A stretch of DNA of 64,000 nt, taken from Pelomonas lactea. GTDB lineage: Bacteria > Pseudomonadota > Gammaproteobacteria > Burkholderiales > Burkholderiaceae_C. The position numbers were made by a program, and so were the translations under genes. The DNA lies in assembly GCF_043555885.1 (NCBI RefSeq), contig NZ_JBIGHX010000001.1, positions 434,001 to 498,000 on the forward strand, given 5' to 3'. Positions 44,673 to 51,547 of this stretch are shown piece after piece (position 1 is the first letter of the stretch; every line of letters begins with the position of its first letter). The notes beneath the pieces are model-generated. The model was given only the letters and a program-made list of their open reading frames with translations. It ran no database searches and was not told the origin of the DNA.

Positions 44673-45323
44673 TCACTGGATCAGGCCGTTCTTCAGCGCG
44701 TAGTAGGTCAGGTCGCTGTTGGTGGCGAGCTTGAGCTTCTCCAGCACACGGGTGCGGTAGGTGCTGACGGTCTTGACGCTCAGGAACAGCGCCTCGGCGA
44801 TGTGGCCCACGGTCTCGCCCTGCGCCAGCCGCAGGAAGACCTGGAACTCGCGCTCCGACAGCATCTCGTGCAGCGGCTTGTCCGGCGCGCCGTTGGCCGC
44901 GTTGCCGCCCACCACGCTGTCGGCCAGCTGCTCGGCCACGGCCGGGCTGATGTAGCGCCGGCCGCGCGACACGAGGCGGATCGCGTTGGCGATCTCGTCG
45001 GGGTCGCACTCCTTGTTCAGGTAGCCACTGGCGCCCTGGCGCAGCAGCGTCGTTGCGTAGTGCGCCTCGGGGAAGCCGCTGAGGATGAGCACCGGCAGCT
45101 CCGGGAAGCGCGCCTTGATGGCCGCGAGCGCGTCCACGCCGCTCTGGTCCGGCATGGAGATGTCGAGCAGCAGCACGTCCACATCCCCCTTGCGCGCCAT
45201 GTCCAGTGCCTCGTGGCCGCTGCTGCCTTCGCCGGTGACGCGCAGGTCCACGTGGTCGGACAGGAACTGGCGCAGCCCGGTGCGCACGATGGCGTGGTCG
45301 TCAACGATTCCGATGCGGATCAT
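44673..45323 (-). CDS. NarL/FixJ-family response regulator
   Basis: A 216-residue regulator. The receiver domain carries VDDHAIVRTGL, the phosphorylation site D54 in VLLLDISMPDQSG, and LILSGFPEAHYATTLLRQGASGYLNKECDPDEIANAI. The C-terminal LuxR-type helix-turn-helix has LSEREFQVFLRLAQGETVGHIAEALFLSVKTVSTYRTRVLEKL. The ATG at 45323 is used because the receiver begins there. No kinase gene is next to it; the CHASE3 kinase gene 1 kb away on the other strand is a possible partner. A GTCCTACA motif upstream of several nearby genes could be its binding site, which is a guess. Confidence 0.93.
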   Translation of the reverse strand: MIRIGIVDDHAIVRTGLRQFLSDHVDLRVTGEGSSGHEALDMARKGDVDVLLLDISMPDQSGVDALAAIKARFPELPVLILSGFPEAHYATTLLRQGASGYLNKECDPDEIANAIRLVSRGRRYISPAVAEQLADSVVGGNAANGAPDKPLHEMLSEREFQVFLRLAQGETVGHIAEALFLSVKTVSTYRTRVLEKLKLATNSDLTYYALKNGLIQ

Positions 45324-45392
45324 GGTGTGCCTGTCTGTTGGAGGTGATGAGTTCAGCGTAGCAGCCACAACGGCACGGCGGCAGCGGCCGGT

Positions 45393-45400
45393 GTCCTACA
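45393..45400 (+). promoter_or_regulatory. GTCCTACA motif upstream of BON lipoprotein
   Basis: An 8-bp motif 118 bp before the BON-protein start. Similar sequences (GTCCTACA, CTCCTACA, GTCCTACG) precede the receiver-only regulator, the gene at 47952 and the GGDEF-EAL gene, so this may be a shared regulatory half-site of the local signalling genes. Confidence 0.35.
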
Positions 45401-45517
45401 AACATGCCGGAGATGTCTGACAGAGCACCCCGCCGCGGGACTATCCGGCCAGGCGGGCGCTTCTCAGATAGTGAGGCCACGGCCCCAGGGTGGGCCGCCA
45501 ACCAAAAGGAGCATCCC

Positions 45518-45841
45518 ATGCTGACCAAACCCGTCCTGACCCTGTCCCTCGCCGCTGCCCTCATCGCCACCGTCGGCGCCACCAGCGGCTGCGCCGTTGC
45601 CCGCGACCAGCAGACCGCCGGCAGCTACATCGACGACGCCGCACTGACCACCCGCGTCAAGGCCAAGTTCGCCGCCGACCCGACGGTCAGCGCGATGGCC
45701 ATCAGCGTCGAGACGCTGAAGGGCACCGTGCAGCTGGCGGGCTTCGCGAAGACCTCGCAGGAAAAGGCCATGGCCGAGAAGCTCGCGCGCGAGACGTCCG
45801 GCGTCGTGGCGGTGCGCAACGACATCGCCGTCAAGCCTTGA
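45518..45841 (+). CDS. BON-domain lipoprotein
   Basis: A 107-residue protein starting at ATG 45518 after an AAGGAG site. The N-terminus MLTKPVLTLSLAAALIA is a lipoprotein signal with TSGC as the lipobox, so the mature protein is probably anchored by Cys. A single BON domain follows (SYIDDAALTTRVKAKFAADPTVSAMAISVETLKGTVQLAGFAKTSQEKAMAEKLARETSGVVAVRNDIAV). BON domains bind phospholipid surfaces or peptidoglycan in the periplasm; OsmY-like proteins with them are induced by osmotic stress. Its position next to a NarL-type regulator and a receiver/kinase pair suggests stress-linked control. Confidence 0.9.
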   Translation: MLTKPVLTLSLAAALIATVGATSGCAVARDQQTAGSYIDDAALTTRVKAKFAADPTVSAMAISVETLKGTVQLAGFAKTSQEKAMAEKLARETSGVVAVRNDIAVKP

Positions 45842-45908
45842 ACCCCCGAGGGCGCCGGCGCCTCGGCGCCGGACGAGCCGTCCGCATGCGGCCCGAGTCT
45901 GCGGCGCA

Positions 45909-45924
45909 TAGGACAGCTCCTACA
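45909..45924. promoter_or_regulatory. TAGGA/TCCTA inverted repeat upstream of receiver-only regulator
   Basis: TAGGA-cagc-TCCTA is a 5-4-5 inverted repeat whose right arm continues into TCCTACA. It lies about 90 bp before the start of the receiver-only regulator gene. It matches the single-arm motifs near 45393, 47839 and 50900 and may be a full two-arm version of the same operator. Confidence 0.4.
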
Positions 45925-46012
45925 ACGCGACGCGTTGCCCACGCCGCCCGGACCGGGGCCGAAGCGGTTCATACTTGACCCCATCACGCAAAGAACAGCG
46001 CAGCGCCGGGCC

Positions 46013-46426
46013 ATGCCAGCACTCAAAGCCTTCATCGTCGAGGACAGCCCGGTCATCCTCGAAAACCTGGTCGCCACGCTGGAAGAGCTGGCCCAGGTCG
46101 AGGTGGTGGGGTCGGTGGCCGACGAGGCCGGCGCGGTGCGCTGGATGAGCCGCGACCCCGACGCCAGCGCCGACCTCTTCATCGTCGACGTCTTCCTGCG
46201 CTCCGGCACCGGTCTGGGCGTGCTGCAGGCGGCCCAGAAGCTGGGCGTGCGGGCGCGTCGCGTCGTGCTGACGAACTACGCCACCGAGGAAATGCGCCGC
46301 CGCTGCGCCAGCCTGGGGGCGGAGCGGGTGTTCGACAAGAGCCACGAGCTGGACGACCTGATCACCTACTGCGCCGAGCTGGCCGAGCATGTCCCTCCTT
46401 CAAGCCCCGCTGCCGCAGCGCGCTGA
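46013..46426 (+). CDS. receiver-only response regulator
   Basis: A 137-residue protein consisting of a single CheY-like receiver and a short tail: acidic FIVEDSPVILENL, phosphorylation site D59 in LFIVDVFLRSGTG, T in VVLTNYATEEMRR and K in RVFDKSHELDD. There is no output domain. The next gene, a CHASE3 histidine kinase, starts 38 bp before this gene ends, in another frame, so they are translationally coupled. The receiver may be a phosphate sink or shuttle for that kinase, or a partner in a phosphorelay to the DNA-binding NarL-type regulator nearby; this is inference. Confidence 0.9.
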   Translation: MPALKAFIVEDSPVILENLVATLEELAQVEVVGSVADEAGAVRWMSRDPDASADLFIVDVFLRSGTGLGVLQAAQKLGVRARRVVLTNYATEEMRRRCASLGAERVFDKSHELDDLITYCAELAEHVPPSSPAAAAR

Positions 46427-47837
46427 GCGTCCCGCCGTGCTGCGTCATCTGGACCCCTGGCTTGAAGGAGCCTCGCGCAACCGGGGCTTCGCGGTGCTGT
46501 GCGCCGCGCTGGCCGCGGCCGCCGTCATGGGCGTCAGCGAGGCCGCGTTCTGGGGCGCCGACCAGGCACTCGCCCAGTCCCAGGCCCGCCACATCGCGCG
46601 CGACGACAGCCTGCGCCTGCGCGAACTGCTCACCAACGCCGAAACCGCCCAGCGCGGCTTCCTGCTGACCGGGCGCGAGGACTACCTGGCCCCCGTGCAG
46701 CTGGCCGAGCGCGAGCTGCCCGCCGTGTTGCAGCGCTTGCGCGGCCAGTACGAAAGCTCCGAATGGGCCGCGTTGGTGGCCGACGCCAGCCGCCGCGCCA
46801 ACGAGAAGCTGTCGGAGCTGCAGCTGGTCGTCAAGCTCTACCGCGAGGGCAACACGCCGGCCTGGCAGGGGCTGGTGGAGTCGGACATCGGCCGCGAGAA
46901 GATGCAGGCGGTGCGCGACGCCGTCAGCCAGCTGGACCGCCACGAGCTGGGCCAGATCGCGCTGGAGCGCGAGGCCGTCTACCGCTCGCTGACCTACGGC
47001 CGCCTGGGCACGCACGGGCTGACCGTGTTGAGCCTGTTCGGCCTGGCCATCTTCCTGCGCCGCAACGAGGCACTGCACAAGGCGCGGCGCGAGCACGCCA
47101 CCGAGCTGGCCAGCGAGCGCGACCGGCTGGACCGCGAGGTGGCCCGCCGCACCGCCGAGCTGACCGAGCTGGCCCGCCACCTGCAGACCGTGCGCGAGGA
47201 CGAGCGTGCGCGGCTGGCCCGCGAGCTGCACGACGAGCTCGGCGCGCTGCTGACCGCTGCCAAGCTGGACGTGGCCCGCGTGCGCCGCATGACCAAGTCC
47301 ACGCCCGACATCGACGAGCGCCTCAAGCACATGAGCGAGCTGCTGGATCAGGGCATCGCACTGAAGCGCCGCATCATCGAGGACCTGCGGCCGTCGGCGC
47401 TGTCCAACCTGGGCCTGATCCCGGCGCTGGAGATCCTGACGCAGGAGTTCTCGCAGCGCTCCGGCCTGCAGCTGACGCTGGAGCTGGCCGACAGCCCCAC
47501 CGAGGATGCCGACCGGCTGGCGCTGTACCGGCTGGTGCAGGAGGCGCTCACCAACGTGCTGCGCCACGCCAAGGCCAAGCAGGTGCGCGTGTCGCTGGGC
47601 GAGGCCGACGGCTGGCTGCAGCTGCAGATCCGCGACGACGGCCAGGGCTTCAACCCCGACGCCGTGGGCGCCGGTCACCACGGGCTGCTGGGCATGCGCT
47701 ACCGCATCGAAAGCCTGGGCGGCACGCTGCAGCTGCTGTCCGCCCCGGGGCGCGGCACGCTGGTGCTGGCGCGGCTGCCGCGCCGGCCGGAGATGCCGCC
47801 ACCGGCCACCGCCACCGAGGCCGAGCCGGCGGCCTGA
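46389..47837 (+). CDS. CHASE3 sensor histidine kinase (NarX/DegS-like)
   Basis: A 482-residue kinase. Transmembrane helices lie near residues 33-55 and 206-224 with a CHASE3 sensor between (ARDDSLRLRELLTNAETAQRGFLLTGREDYL). A coiled coil (EHATELASERDRLDREVARRTAELTEL) leads to the HisKA_3 dimerisation domain with H281 in ERARLARELHDELGALLTAAKLD. The ATPase domain has LYRLVQEALTNVLRHAKA, IRDDGQGF and HHGLLGMRYRIESLGG. HisKA_3 kinases normally pair with NarL-type regulators, so the orphan one at 44673-45323 is a natural candidate partner. The start overlaps the receiver-only gene by 38 bp. Confidence 0.93.
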   Translation: MSLLQAPLPQRAERPAVLRHLDPWLEGASRNRGFAVLCAALAAAAVMGVSEAAFWGADQALAQSQARHIARDDSLRLRELLTNAETAQRGFLLTGREDYLAPVQLAERELPAVLQRLRGQYESSEWAALVADASRRANEKLSELQLVVKLYREGNTPAWQGLVESDIGREKMQAVRDAVSQLDRHELGQIALEREAVYRSLTYGRLGTHGLTVLSLFGLAIFLRRNEALHKARREHATELASERDRLDREVARRTAELTELARHLQTVREDERARLARELHDELGALLTAAKLDVARVRRMTKSTPDIDERLKHMSELLDQGIALKRRIIEDLRPSALSNLGLIPALEILTQEFSQRSGLQLTLELADSPTEDADRLALYRLVQEALTNVLRHAKAKQVRVSLGEADGWLQLQIRDDGQGFNPDAVGAGHHGLLGMRYRIESLGGTLQLLSAPGRGTLVLARLPRRPEMPPPATATEAEPAA

Positions 47838-47951
47838 CGTCCTACGCCAGCAGCCCGCGGCTGCTGACAATTGCGGACAGCAGCCACCCCCACACTGCCG
47901 CCAGGGCCCGCCAATCGCGCGGCGCCATTCAGGCCAGACAAGGAGGGCCGC

Positions 47952-48323
47952 ATGCGATTCCCCATCACCCCGCATTCCGACGGCTGGCACACCCATCTGC
48001 ACCGCTTCCGCGTGTCGGCCCACGGCGCCGAGCTGCCCACGCCGCCCGAGCGCCGCGGCCTGCACGTGCTGATCGCCATCGCGCTGGTCGGCGGGCTGCT
48101 GACCAGCGGCCTGCTGGACGCCGCCGCCGACCCGCGCCCGCTGGACGTGCAGGCCAGCAACGCCATGCGGCGCGCCAGCGACACGCTGCAGCAATGGCAG
48201 GCCCAGCTGTCGCGCGGGCTGCAGGTGTCGCTGCGCGCCGTCGCCGATGGCCGCGACCAGCCGGCCGCCAAGCCCGTCAGCAGCCAGGGCGCTGCCAGCG
48301 CCACCGTCACCGCCGGCGTCTAG
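47952..48323 (+). CDS. membrane-anchored protein of unknown function
   Basis: A 123-residue protein starting at ATG 47952 after an AAGGAGG site. The N-terminus is soluble (MRFPITPHSDGWHTHLHRFRVSAHGAELPTPPE), followed by one hydrophobic helix (GLHVLIAIALVGGLLTSGLL) and an Ala/Arg-rich tail with a possible helix (NAMRRASDTLQQWQAQLSRGLQVSLRAV). I do not recognise it. It follows the histidine-kinase gene by 114 bp and has a GTCCTACG motif upstream, so it may belong to the same regulon. Confidence 0.6.
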   Translation: MRFPITPHSDGWHTHLHRFRVSAHGAELPTPPERRGLHVLIAIALVGGLLTSGLLDAAADPRPLDVQASNAMRRASDTLQQWQAQLSRGLQVSLRAVADGRDQPAAKPVSSQGAASATVTAGV

Positions 48324-48343
48324 GACGCGGGCGCAGCGGCCGT

Positions 48344-50845
48344 TCAGACCGCCGCGGCCTCCGGCGCGGCGGCCAGCAACCCGGCCACCGGCTCCGGCCG
48401 GTGCAGCAGGAAGCCCTGCACCTCGCCCACGCCCAGGCGCACCAGCTCCAGCAGCACCTCGGGCGTCTCCACGCACTCCGCCACCGTCGTCAGCCCGAGC
48501 GTGCGGGCCACGTCGACGAAGCTGCGCACGGCCACCTGGTCCAGCGGGTCGGTCATCAGCGCGCGCACGAACTGGCCGTCGATCTTCAGCAGGTCCACCG
48601 GCAGCGCCTTCAGGTAGCTGTACGAGGACGCGCCGGCGCCGAAGTCGTCCAGCGCGATGCGCGCCCCCAGCGCCCGCATCTGCGTGATGAAGCGGGCCGC
48701 GTCGGCCATGCGGGTGATGACGGCCGTCTCGGTGATCTCCAGGCACAGCGCCGCGGCGCGCGGGCGCCCCAGCTGCTGCAGCAGCGCGCGTGCCTCCTCG
48801 TGGAAGTCCGCATCCTGCAGCGTCAGCGCCGACACGTTGACGGACAGCGACGCGATGTCGGGCCCGCCGTCCTGCTGCAGCAGCGCAACAGCCTGGCGCA
48901 GCACCCAGCGGTCGATGCGCGGCGCGATGTGGAAGCGCTCGGCCGCCGGCATGAACGCCCCCGGCAGCACGCGGCTGCCGTCGCGCTCGCGCAGCCGCAG
49001 CAGCAGCTCGCCACGCAGCCGACCGTCGTCCTCGGTGCCCTGCGCCGGCAGCACGCGCTGCAGGTCCAGCTCGAAGCGGTCCTCGTCCAGCGCCTGCTGC
49101 AGCCGCGTGGCCCAGCGGTGCTCGCTCTGGTGGGCGCGCAGCGTCACGTCGTCGGGCGCCCAGGCCTGCACGCGGCTGCGGCCCTGTTCCTTGGCCAGCA
49201 TGCAGCAGGCATCGGCCTCGCGCAGCGCGGCTTCGGCGTCGGGCCAGCGGCCGTCCAGCGGCGCCACGCCGATGCTGGCGCCGATGCGAAAACTCTGCCC
49301 GCCGGCCTGGAAGCGGTACTGGTCCAGCCCGTCGCACAGCTTCTGCGCGACGAGCAGGCCTTCCTCCAGCGAGCAGTTCTCCAGGATGGCAGCGAACTCG
49401 TCGCCACCCAGCCGCGCCACGGTGTCGCGGCCGCGCACGCCGGCCTCCAGCCGCTGCGCCACCTCGCGCAACACGGTGTCGCCGGCCGCATGGCCGCCAT
49501 GGTCGTTGACGAGCTTGAAGCGGTCCAGGTCGAAGGCCAGCAGCACATGGTGGCTGCCGTCCCGCCTGGCGCGCTCGAAGGTGCGCGCCAGGCGCTGGCC
49601 GAACTCGGCGCGGTTGACCAGGCCCGTCAGCACGTCGTGGCTGGCGCGCCAGCGGATCTCGTCGAACTGGCGGCGCTGCTGCGTCACATCGCGGAACACC
49701 AGCACGGCGCCCAGCACGCGGCCCGCCTTGCCGCGAATGGGGGCGACGCAATCGTCCACCGCCCGCCGCTCGCCGTCGCGCCCGAGCAGCACGGTGCCGG
49801 GTGGCAGCTGCGACGACTGACCGGTGGCCAGGCAGTGCTGCACCGGGTCGAGCGGCGGCTCGTTGCCGTCATCCTCACGGCAGGTCTCGAACACGCGCGC
49901 GGCCGGCTGGCCGAGCGCCTCGTCGGCCGGCCAGCCGGTCAGGCGCTGCGCCACCGGGTTCAACCAGGTCACACGGCCCTGCGCATCGGTCGTCAGCACC
50001 GCGTCGGCGATGGACTGCAGCGTCACCTCCAGCAGCTCGTGCTGCTCGTCCAGCTGCGCCTGCAGGCGGCGCTCCTCGCTGACGTCCCAGCACACGCCCG
50101 ACAGTCGCAGCGGCTGGCCGGCAGCATCACGCAGCACGCGACCGGAGCCGCGCAGCACATGGACGCTGCCATCCGGCCAGTCCACGTGCCACTCGCCGTC
50201 CAGCGGCGTGCGGCTGCGCAGCGCGTCGCGGTAGGCCGCCAGCGCGGCGCGGCGGTCCTGCCGCTGCAGGCGCCGGCGCCAGCCGGCCGGCGTGATGCGC
50301 TGGCCATGCGGCGCCTCGCCGTGCAGCCGCCACATCGCGTCGTCCCAGCTCACCGAGCGGGTGCGCAGGTCCAGGTCCCACACGCCGATGCCACCCCCGT
50401 GGGTGGCCAGGTCCAGCCGCTCCAGCGTGCGCTCCAGCTCGGCGCGCACACCGGCAGGCTCAGTCACGTCCTGCATGACGACACCCACACGGCCACCCTC
50501 GCCGTCCGGCCCGCCCACCACGCGCAGCACGCGCGGGCCCGCGGCGCCGGCCACGCAGGTCAGCTCCACGTCCCAGGCCAGGCCCTCAGAGGCAGCGCGC
50601 GCCAGCGCGGCGTCCAGCATCGCGGCGCCGTCCGGGCCGAAGCGTTCCAGCAGCGCGGCCAGTGTCGGCACGCGGCCGGCCGGCAGGCCCAGCAGATCGC
50701 AGGCCGAGTCCGACAGCACCAGCGCCCCCGTGTCGGCCTGCCATTCCCACGCGCCGACGCCGGCGAGCCGGCTGCAGCGCTCCAGGAAACGGGCGTTCTG
50801 TGCCAGGGCCTGCTGCACGACGGCGGCGGGCGAGGTGTCGGTCAT
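48344..50845 (-). CDS. PAS-GGDEF-EAL signalling protein
   Basis: An 833-residue protein starting at ATG 50845 (the frame is open upstream, but the domain order starts here). It has three PAS-like sensor domains (around residues 15-130, 140-270 and 275-400, the last with DAVLTTDAQGRVTWLNPVAQRLTGW). Next comes a GGDEF domain with intact GGDEF at 480-484 and an RGRD I-site just before it. The EAL domain has E613 in GELLLRLRE, NVSALTLQD, LEITETAV, DDFGAGASSYSYL and AECVET. All usual catalytic points are kept (EAL itself reads ELL), so it may both make and break c-di-GMP, depending on the PAS input. No transmembrane segment is seen, so it is cytoplasmic. Confidence 0.93.
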   Translation of the reverse strand: MTDTSPAAVVQQALAQNARFLERCSRLAGVGAWEWQADTGALVLSDSACDLLGLPAGRVPTLAALLERFGPDGAAMLDAALARAASEGLAWDVELTCVAGAAGPRVLRVVGGPDGEGGRVGVVMQDVTEPAGVRAELERTLERLDLATHGGGIGVWDLDLRTRSVSWDDAMWRLHGEAPHGQRITPAGWRRRLQRQDRRAALAAYRDALRSRTPLDGEWHVDWPDGSVHVLRGSGRVLRDAAGQPLRLSGVCWDVSEERRLQAQLDEQHELLEVTLQSIADAVLTTDAQGRVTWLNPVAQRLTGWPADEALGQPAARVFETCREDDGNEPPLDPVQHCLATGQSSQLPPGTVLLGRDGERRAVDDCVAPIRGKAGRVLGAVLVFRDVTQQRRQFDEIRWRASHDVLTGLVNRAEFGQRLARTFERARRDGSHHVLLAFDLDRFKLVNDHGGHAAGDTVLREVAQRLEAGVRGRDTVARLGGDEFAAILENCSLEEGLLVAQKLCDGLDQYRFQAGGQSFRIGASIGVAPLDGRWPDAEAALREADACCMLAKEQGRSRVQAWAPDDVTLRAHQSEHRWATRLQQALDEDRFELDLQRVLPAQGTEDDGRLRGELLLRLRERDGSRVLPGAFMPAAERFHIAPRIDRWVLRQAVALLQQDGGPDIASLSVNVSALTLQDADFHEEARALLQQLGRPRAAALCLEITETAVITRMADAARFITQMRALGARIALDDFGAGASSYSYLKALPVDLLKIDGQFVRALMTDPLDQVAVRSFVDVARTLGLTTVAECVETPEVLLELVRLGVGEVQGFLLHRPEPVAGLLAAAPEAAAV

Positions 50846-50899
50846 CGGGCATGCTCCAGGGCGGGGACGGCAAGCTTGATGCCGACCTCCCGCCGCCCC

Positions 50900-50918
50900 T
50901 GTAGGACAAGGCCTTGTC
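50900..50918. promoter_or_regulatory. TGTAGGAC plus GACAAGGCCTTGTC palindrome
   Basis: TGTAGGAC (50900-50907) is the reverse complement of the GTCCTACA motif seen upstream of neighbouring signalling genes. It overlaps a perfect 14-bp palindrome, GACAAGGCCTTGTC (50905-50918). It lies 55 bp before the GGDEF-EAL gene start on the minus strand and about 90 bp before the divergent gene at 51006. Confidence 0.45.
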
Positions 50919-51005
50919 TGCCCTTTGTTACAGCGTTGGCGCCAACCGTGGGGGGTGCCATCGCGTTCAATGCGCACCCGCGGCTGCCGCCGCCAAGGAG
51001 CCCGA

Positions 51006-51428
51006 ATGATCCGCATCCCCCCTTCCCTGACCCGCTGGCTGGCCCCGGCCCTGCTGAGCCTGCCCGCACTGTCCGCGCAAGCGGGCGACGTCGGCGTGTC
51101 CATCGGCTTCAGCCAGCCCGGCGTCTACGGCCGCGTGGACATCGGCCGCTACCCGCAGCCCGTGCTGGTGGCGCCGCAGCCGGTGTACGTCGGCCGGCCC
51201 GTCTACCGCGAGCCCGTCTACCTGTGGGTACCGCCGGCCCACCGCCACGACTGGCGACGCCATTGCGGCCACTACGGCGCCTGCGGCGCGCCGGTCTACT
51301 TCGTGCAGGACGGCTGGTACCGCCAGCACGTCGTCGTGCGGCGCGACGACGGCTGGCACCGCGAGGAGCGGCACCGGCACCACCATCATCACCACCACCA
51401 CGACCGCGGCCACGGTCATCGCGACTGA
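51006..51428 (+). CDS. secreted protein with histidine-rich tail
   Basis: A 140-residue protein with a signal peptide (MIRIPPSLTRWLAPALLSLPALSAQA). The mature part starts GDVGVSIGFSQPGVYGRVDIGRYPQPVLVAPQPVYV with repeated YPQP/PVYV units, a pattern of small outer-surface proteins in this group. It ends with a run rich in His (11 of 18 residues at the tail), plus HRHDWRRHCGHYGACG earlier, so metal binding (zinc, nickel or copper) is plausible. The family is not recognised. It is divergent from the GGDEF-EAL gene, with a palindrome between them. Confidence 0.8.
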   Translation: MIRIPPSLTRWLAPALLSLPALSAQAGDVGVSIGFSQPGVYGRVDIGRYPQPVLVAPQPVYVGRPVYREPVYLWVPPAHRHDWRRHCGHYGACGAPVYFVQDGWYRQHVVVRRDDGWHREERHRHHHHHHHHDRGHGHRD

Positions 51429-51547
51429 GCGGCGATCGGGCGCAAAACCCCGCGTCGGCCACGCAGTTCCGCCCATCACGCCGGCGCCCGGCGGCCTACA
51501 GTCAGGCTGACCCTGACCGTTGTGCCGCCTGAGCGCGGCTGGCCCGG

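Noticed and set aside
46362..49751. Long minus-strand open frame across the histidine kinase
   Set aside because: It is antisense to well-supported domains (CHASE3, HisKA_3, receiver) and has Arg/Ala/Gly-rich shadow composition with no domain.
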